From the NCBI RefSeq assembly GCF_021223605.1, contig NZ_CP075175.1:3303501-3367500 (forward strand): a stretch of DNA of 64,000 nt. The letters run 5' to 3'. Numbering within the stretch: position 1 is the stretch's first letter; each line of letters begins with the position of its first letter. Position numbers and translations under genes: made by a program. Source of the DNA: Paenibacillus sp. 481. GTDB lineage: Bacteria; Bacillota; Bacilli; Paenibacillales; Paenibacillaceae. Below the pieces are notes generated by a model that saw only the letters and a list, made by a program, of their open reading frames with translations, made no database searches and was not told the DNA's origin. Positions 15,286 to 25,907 of this stretch are shown in pieces.

Positions 15286-16386
15286 ATGGGACTGCATCAT
15301 GGGCATAGTCATGGACACGGACACAGTCACGGGCATGGTCATCATCACGGAGGCGGGGCGAACAAAAAGGCACTTTTGTTGTCTTTGATCATCATTTCGA
15401 TATTTCTTGTGGTTGAAGTTATTGGGGGCTTTATTACAAACAGCTTGGCGTTGTTGTCTGACGCTGGACATATGCTAAGCGATGCATCAGCTCTATTTTT
15501 AAGCTTGCTTGCAATGATTTTTGCGGCACGGAAACCTTCGCCACGCAAGACGTATGGCTATTTTCGCTTTGAAATTTTAGCCGCCTTTATTAACGGGATT
15601 ACGTTAGCCGCTATATCGGTATTTATTTTAATTGAAGCTTATGAGCGTTTATTAAATCCGCAACAAGTCCAAAGCTTATCGATGATAGGAATCGCAATTG
15701 TTGGATTGTTAGCTAACATTGCAGCTGCTTTCGTGTTAATGCGTGGAGACATTAAAGACAACTTGAATATGCGCAGTGCTTTTCTGCATGTACTTGGTGA
15801 TATGCTCGGCTCTGTCGGTGCGATTGTTGCTGGAGTGTTGATGTGGAAGTTCGGCTGGTTTATTGCAGATCCGATCATTAGTATTATCGTAGCTGTACTT
15901 ATCTTGTTGAGCGCATGGCGTGTAACGAAAGATTCGGTCAATATTTTGATGGAGGGTACGCCTTCGCGAATCGATACCGCACAAGTAACGGAAGCTCTTA
16001 CCGCGATTCCAGGTGTTAACGGTGTGCACGATTTGCACGTATGGACGTTAACTTCAGGTTTTGATGCGCTTAGCTGTCATTTGCGGGTCGAGGATCAGGT
16101 GTCGAGTTATCCCATTTTACAGCAAGCCCTAAAAACGGTTAAAGACAAGTTTGAAATTTCTCACGTCACGATTCAGATTGAAGATTCCAGTATCCAGCAT
16201 GGGGATCTTGTGTGTGAGGTTGGTGTGCAAGCTAGCCAGCAATGTGCGGGCGACCATAATCACGATGATCACGATCATAATGATGACCATAGTCACGATA
16301 AGCAACATAATCACAAGCATGATCATGACCATAATCACGATGACCACAAGCATGAGCACAACGGTGAGTGCAGCCACAAACATTAA
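15286..16386 (+). CDS. czcD: Cation diffusion facilitator (CzcD-type zinc/cobalt/cadmium exporter)
   Basis: A 366-residue CDF transporter. Residues 1-25 are almost all His and Gly, six membrane segments follow (about residues 30-220), and a cytoplasmic domain holds GVNGVHDLHVWTL. The metal site appears as SDAGHMLSD in the second helix and HVLGDMLGS in the fifth. Residues about 318-366 are a second His/Asp-rich tail with more than fifteen histidines. CDF dimers export divalent metals in exchange for protons; the two His-rich ends likely collect metal on the cytoplasmic side. GAAAGGGG at 15268-15275 sets the start. Confidence 0.93.
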   Translation: MGLHHGHSHGHGHSHGHGHHHGGGANKKALLLSLIIISIFLVVEVIGGFITNSLALLSDAGHMLSDASALFLSLLAMIFAARKPSPRKTYGYFRFEILAAFINGITLAAISVFILIEAYERLLNPQQVQSLSMIGIAIVGLLANIAAAFVLMRGDIKDNLNMRSAFLHVLGDMLGSVGAIVAGVLMWKFGWFIADPIISIIVAVLILLSAWRVTKDSVNILMEGTPSRIDTAQVTEALTAIPGVNGVHDLHVWTLTSGFDALSCHLRVEDQVSSYPILQQALKTVKDKFEISHVTIQIEDSSIQHGDLVCEVGVQASQQCAGDHNHDDHDHNDDHSHDKQHNHKHDHDHNHDDHKHEHNGECSHKH

Positions 16387-16467
16387 AATGTTCGTTAGTA
16401 TGCCTAACTTGTTATGTATGCGGGAATAGTAAAGGTATGCTAATTCGTAGAAATAGGTGATGTGGTC

Positions 16468-17028
16468 ATGAGTAAAAAGATCGGGCTTATTTGCGGGAGT
16501 TTACGAGCCAATTCTTACAATCGTATCGTTGGAGAAGCAGTAGCTGCGTTGGATGTGCCCGCTGAATTTCACTGGATTGACATCGGAAATCTTCCGTTGT
16601 TTAACGAAGATCTAGAAGGTGACAATCTTCCAAAGTCTGTAGCTGTGTTTAATAACGCTGTGCGGCAATCAGACGGTATTCTAATTGTAAGCCCCGAGTA
16701 TAACTCGGGGATGTCGGGTGCTCTTAAAAATGCACTTGATTGGGCGTCGAGGCCTCCCCGATCATCTGTGATTCATCGTAAGCCAGTTGGCCTAATTGGT
16801 GCAACTCCGGGCGGGCTAGGTACTGCTTTTTCACAAAGGCAAATTAGGCAGACGCTAGATGCGGTTCAAGCACTCGTTCTGCCTTTTCAAAAGGTACTTA
16901 TATCTCAAGTTCATGAGAAGATAGATGCCGAGCAAAGAGTGTTAACGGATGAAAAGACGAAGCAATATGTTCAACGGTATGTATTACAGCTTATAAACTG
17001 GATCGATAACGTGCCTGTACTTGACTAA
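16468..17028 (+). CDS. NADPH-dependent FMN reductase family protein
   Basis: A 186-residue flavodoxin-fold oxidoreductase. GLICGSLRANSYNRI binds the FMN phosphate, and SPEYNSGMSGALKNALDWASRP is the family signature of YieF/ChrR/azoreductase-like enzymes. Likely substrates are quinones, azo dyes or chromate; the physiological one cannot be read from sequence. ATG 16468 has AGGTGA at 16455-16460; GTG 16462 is less likely. A terminator follows at 17035. Confidence 0.9.
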   Translation: MSKKIGLICGSLRANSYNRIVGEAVAALDVPAEFHWIDIGNLPLFNEDLEGDNLPKSVAVFNNAVRQSDGILIVSPEYNSGMSGALKNALDWASRPPRSSVIHRKPVGLIGATPGGLGTAFSQRQIRQTLDAVQALVLPFQKVLISQVHEKIDAEQRVLTDEKTKQYVQRYVLQLINWIDNVPVLD

Positions 17029-17034
17029 ACTCAG

Positions 17035-17068
17035 ACTGGCGTCGCTTTTAGAGCGGCGTCAGTTTTTT
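17035..17068 (+). terminator. Terminator after FMN reductase gene
   Basis: ACTGGCGTCGCT pairs with AGCGGCGTCAGT around a short loop, followed by TTTTTT. Confidence 0.8.
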
Positions 17069-17097
17069 GTATGCTCGTTCAAGTACTACAATCTCGT

Positions 17098-17346
17098 TGT
17101 GGATAAAAATTATACACATATCCTGTAAAAAATGTGGATACAGCGCTTACATCCTTACTGTGTGGGTGTTGTTAAAATGATGAAAGAAGGGGATACATTT
17201 TTCAAAATAAAATGTGGGTTTTGTGGATAGTGTGCATAAAACAGTGGATAATGTTGGGTTTTGGCGCTGAGTCGCGCTGTGACAGCTTGTTTTCGACAAA
17301 GATTAGATCACACATTCCAAAATTCGACATGCAATTCTGTGGATAA
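17098..17346. other. Cluster of DnaA-box-like sites in non-coding DNA
   Basis: Seven 9-mers match the DnaA box TTATNCACA with zero or one mismatch. Perfect: 17098-17106 (complement), 17110-17118 (direct, TTATACACA), 17231-17239 (complement, TTATGCACA), 17338-17346 (complement). One mismatch: 17133-17141, 17222-17230 and 17243-17251, all complement. No gene is recognisable here. B. subtilis carries a DnaA-box cluster beside gcp (tsaD) that helps control initiation timing, and this cluster lies in the equivalent tsaD-ydiF interval. Confidence 0.75.
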
Positions 17347-17490
17347 CATTCAGCGGTGTAAATGTTATATGACGAATTGCCATTATGAAGTGCGATAGTC
17401 ATCATAAAATCTTCATCGTAGTATTGATTCTCATGGCATCCGCCGCTAACGGATCTCACAGAGCTTAATTCGCTCATATTCATAGATGTT

Positions 17491-17631
17491 GATTTCTAAC
17501 GGTTATTAGCAAGCTTATTTGACGTGTTGAATGCAATTTCAGCTAATTTCATTAAAATAAGCGCTACCTGAACCGTTAAATTTTAAAATTGCAGTTATCC
17601 CTAAGAATAACGACTATTGCGACCGTTAGAG
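17491..17631. repeat. Palindromic dispersed repeat, copy 1
   Basis: A three-part element of about 140 bp. TAACGGTT (17497-17504) pairs with AACCGTTA (17571-17578), inner arms AGCTTATTT and AAATAAGC extend the stem, and a third unit AATAAC...GCGACCGTTA ends at 17628. A clear second copy lies at 34575-34716, with the same units in the same order and diverged spacers. No coding potential. Confidence 0.7.
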
Positions 17632-17846
17632 GTAAGTGATGAGGGACGATCGATAGCCATAGTACGTTTGCCATGGATCGGTGTCAGGTACGCTCAATTC
17701 AACAAACACGATTGCCCCTCTATGACACTACTTTTATTGGCTTCAGGCTTTCTCAAATTACTAAGCAGCTTCGGGTATATCGCGTTACGATCAGCTTTTA
17801 TGATTTGCAATTTATCCAAGCAATCCATTACACGAAGGAGTCAATC

Positions 17847-18300
17847 ATGAGTTATACCCATTTTTACACAACAGAAAGAGCGAAGCTAGAAATCCTACAT
17901 GCCCACGGATGGTCCGTACGGATCATTGGTTTGGAACTGGGACGTCATGACTAAAGTGCTGCACGTGAGTTGAAGCGTAACCGAAAACCGAATCATTATC
18001 ATGCGGAGGCCGCACAGATATCGTGTGAGCAGCGTCTTAAACCTGCAGCAACCCGAGCAACATTTAACATGGGCAAACTAATTTGCCAGCGTCCAAAAGG
18101 GGTTCGTAAATGTGAAACCTTTGGGCATTGGGAACTCGACAAGGCTGTATCCTGCGGCAGTCTTTAAAATAGCTACAATAGACGAACTATTCCATACACA
18201 TGAACTCATTAATCACTGACCAAGAAAATATCTTGGACGGAGAACAGTTTACGAATCATTCATGAAAGAGCTGCCGAACTTGGCTTGACCATCCGTTATA
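17847..18300 (+). pseudogene. IS30-family transposase remnant
   Basis: MSYTHFYTTERAKLEIL and GWSVRIIGLELGRHD match the helix-turn-helix start of IS30-type transposases. A stop (TGA/TAA at 17948-17955) and a frame change follow, then RELKRNRKPNHYHAEAA and RPKGVRKCETFGHWELD, the region just before the first catalytic Asp. Beyond 18170 further pieces appear in other frames and most of the catalytic domain is missing. No terminal inverted repeats were found. The AAGGAG site before the ATG is intact, but the gene is dead. Confidence 0.8.
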
Positions 18301-18301
18301 T

Positions 18302-18336
18302 AAAAAAGAGTCAAGTGAAGCTTACGCTCACTTGAC
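18302..18336 (-). terminator. ydiF terminator
   Basis: Read on the minus strand, GTCAAGTGA and TCACTTGAC form a 9-bp stem followed by TCTTTTTT. Confidence 0.85.
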
Positions 18337-18374
18337 CCGCTGCATTTGTTGCGCTTCCAGACGTAGAAGCGTTT

Positions 18375-20348
18375 CTATTCCATGAGTTGTTCCCACTCTG
18401 TATAAACGTCGTTCAAATTAGCTTTGCATGCATCAATGTGTTGCTGAACTTCTTGGGCGCGCACATAATCTTGATATACTTCCGGATCTGTAAGCTTATG
18501 CTCCCAATCAGATAGCTGTTGCTCCAACTCCGCTATGCGCTGCTCTAGCTGTTCTAGCTTACGTTGGCGGTTGCGTTCTTCACGCTTAGCTTGCTTATCC
18601 GCTTCATAAGCAGCAGCGCCTCTTTTGGCAGCTTCGTCTTCCAGCGCATCAGCAGCTTGGGTGTGATTTACCAACGCTGGCTTATACGTGTGAGGAGACA
18701 TACTAGCAGCTTCAATCGCTTCGTCTTCTGCAATCTCTTGTATTTTAGTCATATAGTCGTCATAATTTCCTAGGAAATGACGCGTGCCGTCAACACCTAA
18801 TTCAATGACTCGTTCCGCCATTTTATTTAAGAAATAACGGTCGTGAGAAATAAATAGCACGGTGCCATCGTAATCGATTAACGCCGATTCAAGTACTTCT
18901 TTGCTGAACAAATCCAAGTGGTTAGTGGGCTCGTCTAAGATGAGTACATTTGCTTGCAGCAACATCAGCTTCGCTAACGCGACACGCGCCTTTTCGCCGC
19001 CACTTAACGTGCCGACTTTTTTCTTCACATCTTCACCGCTAAATAAAAAGCTGCCAAGGACACTGCGAATGCGGACTTCTTCCAAATGAGCATACGAGCT
19101 CCACACTTCTTCCAACACGGTGTTCGCAGGGTTAAGCGATGTTTGCTCTTGATCATAAAACCCAATCGAAACGTTGGTTCCCCATTGTGCACTGCCGTGC
19201 AGGAAGGGGTGGTCACCAATAAGTGCCTTTAAGAGCGTAGACTTACCGATACCGTTTGGTCCGATCAAGGCGACCATTTCACCGCGATTTAAATCGATTC
19301 GTGCTTGAGAGAATAGCGGTTTTTTAGCATCATAGCCTACGGAAGCATCTTGTAGACGCAGCACATCTTTACCGCTCTGACGCGTAATTTCAAAGCTAAA
19401 ATGTGCTTTTTTCAAGTCGCCCATCGGTCTATCCAACCGATCGATCTTGTCCAATGCTTTACGACGGCTCTGCGCTCGCTTCGTCGTCGATGCGCGCACA
19501 AGATTCCGCTGGATAAAGTCTTCCATCCGTGCAATTTCATCTTGCTGTTTTTCATATAGCTTCAGCTGCTGCTCATACTGTGCAGCTTTCAGCTCCATAT
19601 ACTTTGTATAATTGCCTGGATAACGTTTAGCTTGATGACGTTCAATTTCTATAATGGTCGTAACCATCGCGTCCAAGAAGTAACGGTCATGGGATACGAC
19701 GAGGACAGCGCCCGGGTATGAACGTAAATATTGTTCAAGCCAAGTGAGCGTATGAATGTCCAGGTGGTTCGTTGGCTCATCGAGCAGCAGCAAATCAGGC
19801 TGCTGCAACAAAATGCGAGCCAGCGCCAAGCGTGTCTTTTGACCACCGCTTAACGTGTCGATAGGTGTGTCCGGGTCCATATGGCTGAAGCCCATCCCGT
19901 GCAAAATGCTACGCACGCGCGTCTCCATTTCGTAACCGCCCTGTTGACGAAACCACTCTGAGCGCACAGCGTAACGATGGAGCGTATCCTCATAGCGCTG
20001 AGCGTCGTCTGCGAGTGCAGGATCAGATATTTGTCGCTCTAGATCGCGTAGTTCCTGTTCAGCTTCTAATAAATGCTCAAATACGAGCATCATTTCACTC
20101 CAAATGGAATTGTTGGATTGTAAGCCGCTATTTTGCGCAAGATATGCGATGCGCGTTTCTTTCGATTTATAGATGACGCCGCTGTCAGCAGTCATTTCTC
20201 CTGCAATCAATTGCAGCAGTGTAGATTTGCCCGCACCGTTAACACCAACGAGGCCAATACGTTCACGTTCTTGAATTTGCAAAGTAATATTCGTTAATAC
20301 GGGGGTGATCCCGTAATTTTTGCTCATGCCGTTCACTTGAAGCAGCAT
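18375..20348 (-). CDS. ABC-F family ATPase (YdiF type)
   Basis: A 657-residue soluble protein with two ABC domains (about residues 1-255 and 325-540). Walker A motifs are GVNGAGKST and GPNGIGKST, signatures LSGGQKTRL and LSGGEKARV, Walker B LLLLDEPTNHLD and VLILDEPTNHLD. No membrane domains exist; an interdomain linker and a C-terminal coiled coil (about 580-657) are typical of ABC-F proteins, which act on the ribosome in translation or antibiotic protection. Position next to the tsa cluster and convergent to it matches ydiF of B. subtilis. GGAGGAG precedes the ATG. Confidence 0.93.
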   Translation of the reverse strand: MLLQVNGMSKNYGITPVLTNITLQIQERERIGLVGVNGAGKSTLLQLIAGEMTADSGVIYKSKETRIAYLAQNSGLQSNNSIWSEMMLVFEHLLEAEQELRDLERQISDPALADDAQRYEDTLHRYAVRSEWFRQQGGYEMETRVRSILHGMGFSHMDPDTPIDTLSGGQKTRLALARILLQQPDLLLLDEPTNHLDIHTLTWLEQYLRSYPGAVLVVSHDRYFLDAMVTTIIEIERHQAKRYPGNYTKYMELKAAQYEQQLKLYEKQQDEIARMEDFIQRNLVRASTTKRAQSRRKALDKIDRLDRPMGDLKKAHFSFEITRQSGKDVLRLQDASVGYDAKKPLFSQARIDLNRGEMVALIGPNGIGKSTLLKALIGDHPFLHGSAQWGTNVSIGFYDQEQTSLNPANTVLEEVWSSYAHLEEVRIRSVLGSFLFSGEDVKKKVGTLSGGEKARVALAKLMLLQANVLILDEPTNHLDLFSKEVLESALIDYDGTVLFISHDRYFLNKMAERVIELGVDGTRHFLGNYDDYMTKIQEIAEDEAIEAASMSPHTYKPALVNHTQAADALEDEAAKRGAAAYEADKQAKREERNRQRKLEQLEQRIAELEQQLSDWEHKLTDPEVYQDYVRAQEVQQHIDACKANLNDVYTEWEQLME

Positions 20349-20582
20349 AGGTGTATCTCCTCCGTTTATAAAATCTGTATGTCTAGTTTACCTGAAATTG
20401 AGGTGAAGTGCGAAGTGCTTTCCGTACTTTCTCTTATGAAGTGTTCATAAAATCGAATTTGTGTTCGTTTAATGTTAGCAACATGTTGGCAGGGGACGCG
20501 CAAGGATGGTAAACTAAGGTTGGTATTCGTAAATGAACGTGAATAAAGATAGTATGAGACGGTACGGTTAAATGAGACGGGG

Positions 20583-21206
20583 GTGCGGGGAGTGCATGAG
20601 TCAAAAGCGGAGTTGCGCAAGCGAATGAAGCAGCGTCGCGCGAACGTTCCAACGCATGAACAGCACGCCGCAGCCAATGCCGTATATCATTTTGCTGTGC
20701 CTTTGTTAGATCGCCTGCGCCAGCAAGTTGGACGATCATTATCCGTGTTTGGCTATATCCCTTTCGGAGGAGAGCTTAATATTGGTCCAGTGCTTCAATA
20801 TTGCCAGCAAGCAGGGGATCATATATATGTACCACGCACACATGCAGAGCAGAAGCAAATGACGCTTCATCGTTGGGACAGTAATCTCGTGATGCATACA
20901 AATGCTTGGGGATTGCAAGAACCTGCACCTGAGACAGAACTATGGCCTGAAGCAAGCTGGTCCAGCATAGATGTCATATTCGTCCCGGGAATTGCGTTTG
21001 ATGCTGACGGAGGGCGCTTAGGTTTCGGTGGCGGCTACTATGATCGGTTTTGGGAACGATTTAAGCAATTTGAGCACGATAAAGAGCAGGCAACGCAACT
21101 GATCGGCTGCGTGTATAGCTGGCAGCTCGTAGACCGTATTCCAATGGAGCCACATGACATTGCCGTCAACGTCATCATTACTGAACAAGGCGTGGTTTCA
21201 CTTTGA
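20583..21206 (+). CDS. 5-formyltetrahydrofolate cyclo-ligase
   Basis: A 207-residue protein of the MTHFS family: a basic N-terminus (KAELRKRMKQRR), GGELNIGPVLQYC, and the ATP/folate motif RLGFGGGYYDRF near residues 143-154. It converts 5-formyl-THF to 5,10-methenyl-THF using ATP, returning the storage folate to the C1 pool. The start is uncertain: GTG 20583 and GTG 20592 both lie in a G-rich stretch without an ideal ribosome site. It heads a run of co-directional genes with moaC and mogA; folate and molybdopterin share pterin chemistry, which may explain the grouping. Confidence 0.92.
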   Translation: MRGVHESKAELRKRMKQRRANVPTHEQHAAANAVYHFAVPLLDRLRQQVGRSLSVFGYIPFGGELNIGPVLQYCQQAGDHIYVPRTHAEQKQMTLHRWDSNLVMHTNAWGLQEPAPETELWPEASWSSIDVIFVPGIAFDADGGRLGFGGGYYDRFWERFKQFEHDKEQATQLIGCVYSWQLVDRIPMEPHDIAVNVIITEQGVVSL

Positions 21207-21250
21207 TATGAGGTCATCATTTAGCAGGAGTTGTAGAAAGGAATGCGAAC

Positions 21251-21739
21251 ATGAATCAGAACGGGGAGCAATTAACCCATTTTAACGATCAGGGCCGTGC
21301 ACGGATGGTAGACATATCTGACAAGCAGATTACGTCGCGCAAGGCGGTAGCTAGCACAAGTATTCAGATGAGAGCGGAAACTTTGGCGCGCATTAAAGCA
21401 GGTCACATCGAAAAAGGTGATGTCCTTGCTGTTGCGCAAGTTGCGGGTATTATGGGAGCTAAAAACACCTCGCAGTGGATTCCGATGTGTCACCCGCTAA
21501 TGTTGTCAGGAGTTAATGTCACCTTTTCTGATAACGGTCTGGACACCCTTTTTATTCAAGCGGAAGTTAAAACTTCTGGAAAAACAGGTGTTGAAATGGA
21601 AGCGTTAACGGCAGTGAGTGCGGCTGCATTAACGGTATATGATATGTGTAAAGCGATGCAAAAAGATATGATAATAGGTCCGACTATGCTCATGCATAAG
21701 ACTGGTGGCAAAAACGGGGACTATAATATACATAAATAA
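21251..21739 (+). CDS. moaC: Cyclic pyranopterin monophosphate synthase MoaC
   Basis: A 162-residue protein with the MoaC signatures [14 protein letters not shown] at the start, [16 protein letters not shown] in the middle and [22 protein letters not shown] toward the end. It works after MoaA to form cyclic pyranopterin monophosphate, the first stable molybdenum cofactor intermediate. AAAGGAATG lies before the ATG. It is followed by mogA with only 45 bp between, and moaC also sits beside ydiF in B. subtilis. Confidence 0.96.
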   Translation: MNQNGEQLTHFNDQGRARMVDISDKQITSRKAVASTSIQMRAETLARIKAGHIEKGDVLAVAQVAGIMGAKNTSQWIPMCHPLMLSGVNVTFSDNGLDTLFIQAEVKTSGKTGVEMEALTAVSAAALTVYDMCKAMQKDMIIGPTMLMHKTGGKNGDYNIHK

Positions 21740-21784
21740 GTCATGAAGCATGAAGATGGTTTGTCGGCGAAAGGAGGAGCGAAC

Positions 21785-22282
21785 ATGCGCTGGAAAGTTG
21801 CCATGTTAACAGCAAGTGACAAAGGTTCAAGAGGCGAACGTGAGGATACGAGCGCGCAAGTCATTCGCGAGTTGGTGGAAGAAGAATTGAACGGAGTTAT
21901 TGTTGAATATCGAATTGTGCCAGATGAGCTTATCGATATTTCTGCCGCTTTGATTGAGATGGCGGATTATTTTAAAGCAGATCTTATTATTACGACAGGT
22001 GGCACTGGGCTTGCTCCACGAGACGTTACGCCAGAAGCCACATTAAAAGTAATTGACCGTCAAGTTCCGGGATTGGCGGAGGCGATGCGCTTTGCTTCTA
22101 TGCAAAAGACTCGCCGGGCCATGTTGTCACGTTCCGTATGCGGCATTCGGGGCAAGACACTTATTATTAACTTACCAGGCAGTCCTAAAGGTGTACACGA
22201 AAACTTAAAGGCGATCATGGACCAAATTCCACATGCACTGGACATTGTAAGTGGGCGTTTTCATGATCACGAGCAAGCGTAA
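21785..22282 (+). CDS. mogA: Molybdopterin adenylyltransferase (MogA/MoaB family)
   Basis: A 165-residue protein with the MoCF-biosynthesis fold: LTASDKGSRGEREDTS at the N-terminus, TTGGTGLAPRDVTPEAT and LPGSPKGVHENL. It adenylates molybdopterin before metal insertion. ATG 21785 is set by AAAGGAGGAG at 21770-21779; the frame is open upstream to 21743 without a ribosome site. The family cannot be split between MogA and MoaB by eye, hence moderate certainty for the symbol. Confidence 0.85.
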   Translation: MRWKVAMLTASDKGSRGEREDTSAQVIRELVEEELNGVIVEYRIVPDELIDISAALIEMADYFKADLIITTGGTGLAPRDVTPEATLKVIDRQVPGLAEAMRFASMQKTRRAMLSRSVCGIRGKTLIINLPGSPKGVHENLKAIMDQIPHALDIVSGRFHDHEQA

Positions 22283-22425
22283 CCCAATTCGTAATCGAAT
22301 AAGTGCGTACAAATGATAATATCTTCATAAAATTGTTACATTGGATTGGTATTTTACGGATTGTGCTTATGATATGATGGTAATAAAAGATAGATGTCAT
22401 TTGTCCGTATCGAAAGGAGAACATT

Positions 22426-22722
22426 ATGCTTGGTAATATTGGTTTTGGCGGTATTTTACTGCTATTAATTGTTGCCTTGTTGTTGTTTGGGCCAAATAAA
22501 TTGCCGGAGCTTGGACGAGCATTCGGTCGTACATTAAAAGAATTTAAAGCAGGTGCGCGTGATATTATGGGTGATGAGGATCAGTCTAAATCAGCGCATA
22601 CGGACGTGCAAGCGGTTCCGGCGGCAACTGCAACTGCAACAGCGGGAGCTGCGCCGGTTCAAGCAAATGCACAGCCAACTACTCAACCAAGCTTGGACAA
22701 ACAACGCCGCTTGCCGGAATAA
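22426..22722 (+). CDS. tatA: Twin-arginine translocation protein TatA
   Basis: A 98-residue protein: a short N-terminal membrane helix, the FGPNKLPELGRAFGRTLKEFK hinge and amphipathic helix, and a low-complexity Ala/Thr/Gln tail. TatA forms the pore-like assembly of the Tat system for folded proteins. AAAGGAGA precedes the ATG. tatC follows 64 bp downstream; the pair corresponds to tatAy-tatCy in B. subtilis. Confidence 0.94.
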   Translation: MLGNIGFGGILLLLIVALLLFGPNKLPELGRAFGRTLKEFKAGARDIMGDEDQSKSAHTDVQAVPAATATATAGAAPVQANAQPTTQPSLDKQRRLPE

Positions 22723-22786
22723 TAGGTTTGGCGTTTAAATGGACGCTTCTGCACTCCATTAGGTTTAAGAACAGGTTGGTGTTGGT

Positions 22787-23578
22787 ATGTCACAAATGAA
22801 CCAAATGACAGAAGAGCAAATGACGCTCGTTGAGCACATTACTGAGCTGCGTAAGCGGGTCATCTATGTGCTCGCCGCGCTGATCTTCGGTCTTATTGTA
22901 GGCTTTATATTGGCAAATCCTATTTATGATTTTTTACGCAATACGGAGCCGGCCAAGCAGTTAAGCTTAAACAGCTTTTCGCTATGGGACGGCATCGGGA
23001 TATATATGAAGTTTGCTTTTATTGTAGCCCTAGCGCTAGCACTTCCGACAACGTTGTATCAAGTATGGGCGTTTGTTAGCCCTGGCTTGCGGGCGACGGA
23101 GCGGAAGGCTGCGTTGCGCTATGTGCCGTTTGTATTTTTATTGTTTGTGTTAGGTGTAGCTTTTGCTTACTTCGTCGTTTTTCCGATGGCGTTTCAATTT
23201 ACATCGAACATTAATAAACATTTAGAATTAACGGAAACGTACGGTATTACCCAATATTTTGCGTTTATGTTTAACATTATTTTGCCGTTGTCACTTCTGT
23301 TTGAACTGCCGGTTGTCATCATGTTTTTGACACGGATTCGAATCTTAAATCCGTTGCGGCTGCGCAAAATGCGTCGGTTTGCCTATTTTGGCTTAATCGT
23401 GCTAGCAACGTTTATTTCGCCGCCAGACATCGTGTCGGACATTCTAGTCGCGATTCCGCTCCTCGTGCTGTATGAAATAAGTGTCATTTTGTCTGCGACC
23501 GTATTTCGCAAGCAGCTAGAAGAAGATATGAAATGGGAACAGCAGTACGAAGACGATGCTGACAAGACAACCGCATAA
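22787..23578 (+). CDS. tatC: Sec-independent protein translocase TatC
   Basis: A 263-residue membrane protein with six predicted helices. The N-terminal EHITELRKRVIYVL segment, the FVSPGLRATERK loop and the IRKMRRFAYFG-type region (LRKMRRFAYFGLIV) are TatC hallmarks, including the conserved glutamates for twin-arginine signal recognition. The start is ambiguous because several Met codons cluster at the 5' end and no strong ribosome site is visible. Operon partner of tatA. Confidence 0.94.
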   Translation: MSQMNQMTEEQMTLVEHITELRKRVIYVLAALIFGLIVGFILANPIYDFLRNTEPAKQLSLNSFSLWDGIGIYMKFAFIVALALALPTTLYQVWAFVSPGLRATERKAALRYVPFVFLLFVLGVAFAYFVVFPMAFQFTSNINKHLELTETYGITQYFAFMFNIILPLSLLFELPVVIMFLTRIRILNPLRLRKMRRFAYFGLIVLATFISPPDIVSDILVAIPLLVLYEISVILSATVFRKQLEEDMKWEQQYEDDADKTTA

Positions 23579-23739
23579 CTCATCATAAGAATGATGCAGG
23601 CGAAGGAGATGCGAAAGCGTTGAATGGAGCCTGCATTTTTTGTTTATTGGTGTCGTAATCGTAAAAAAGTTTAGCGAAATGGCTTAGCTTAAAAAAATTT
23701 AACGTCAACCCTCTTGCATTCGAAACCCAAAATCAGTAT

Positions 23740-23780
23740 TATAATTATTGTTATTAGCACTAATCGAGCTTGAGTGCTAA
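23740..23780 (+). promoter_or_regulatory. groESL promoter -10 and CIRCE operator (HrcA site)
   Basis: TATAAT at 23740-23745 is followed by TTAGCACTA-N9-GAGTGCTAA at 23754-23780, the CIRCE inverted repeat with one mismatch from the consensus. HrcA bound here represses transcription until heat stress. The -35 is weak (TTGCAT at 23714 is too far at 20 bp). Confidence 0.93.
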
Positions 23781-23873
23781 CACTACAAAATTGTTGTTAA
23801 GAACGAACCTTTTCGTCCTTAGGCGGAGGTAGTTCTTTACCTTATAACTCTTTTTACAAGGAGGCTCTTTTTC

Positions 23874-24155
23874 ATGATCAAACCTTTAGGTGAACGCGTA
23901 TTGATCGAAGCAAGCGCGAAAGAAGAAACTACAGCTTTCGGTATCGTATTGCCGGATACGGCAAAGGAAAAACCGCAAGAGGGCAAAGTTATTGCGGTAG
24001 GGAATGGCGTATGGAAAGACGGACAACGTGTGCCATTGGATGTTAAAGAAGGCGACCGCGTTATTTTCTCCAAATACGCTGGCACTGAGATCAAATTCGA
24101 AGGCAAAGAGTATTTGATTATGAAAGAAAGCGACATTCACGCGATTCTTGGTTAA
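23874..24155 (+). CDS. groES: Co-chaperonin GroES
   Basis: A 93-residue protein with the GroES fold: [12 protein letters not shown] at the start, the mobile loop near residues 17-33, [14 protein letters not shown] and [26 protein letters not shown]. It caps the GroEL ring. ACAAGGAGG precedes the ATG. First gene of the CIRCE-controlled operon. Confidence 0.98.
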   Translation: MIKPLGERVLIEASAKEETTAFGIVLPDTAKEKPQEGKVIAVGNGVWKDGQRVPLDVKEGDRVIFSKYAGTEIKFEGKEYLIMKESDIHAILG

Positions 24156-24224
24156 TTGTACTAAGAACATCAGCGATGATTAGCTTACGCACTTACCGGT
24201 TGCGCTGACAGTAGGTCGGCATAA

Positions 24225-25907
<1,683 letters not shown>

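Noticed and set aside
16129-16383. Open frame antisense to the end of the cation exporter gene
   Set aside because: It is the Met/Val/Ile-rich mirror of the His/Asp repeats and has no ribosome site.
17098-17346. Replication origin (oriC) at the DnaA-box cluster
   Set aside because: No dnaA/dnaN genes, no clear AT-rich unwinding element with DnaA-trio-like repeats, and the neighbourhood is the tsaD-ydiF region; a DnaA titration/regulatory cluster fits better.
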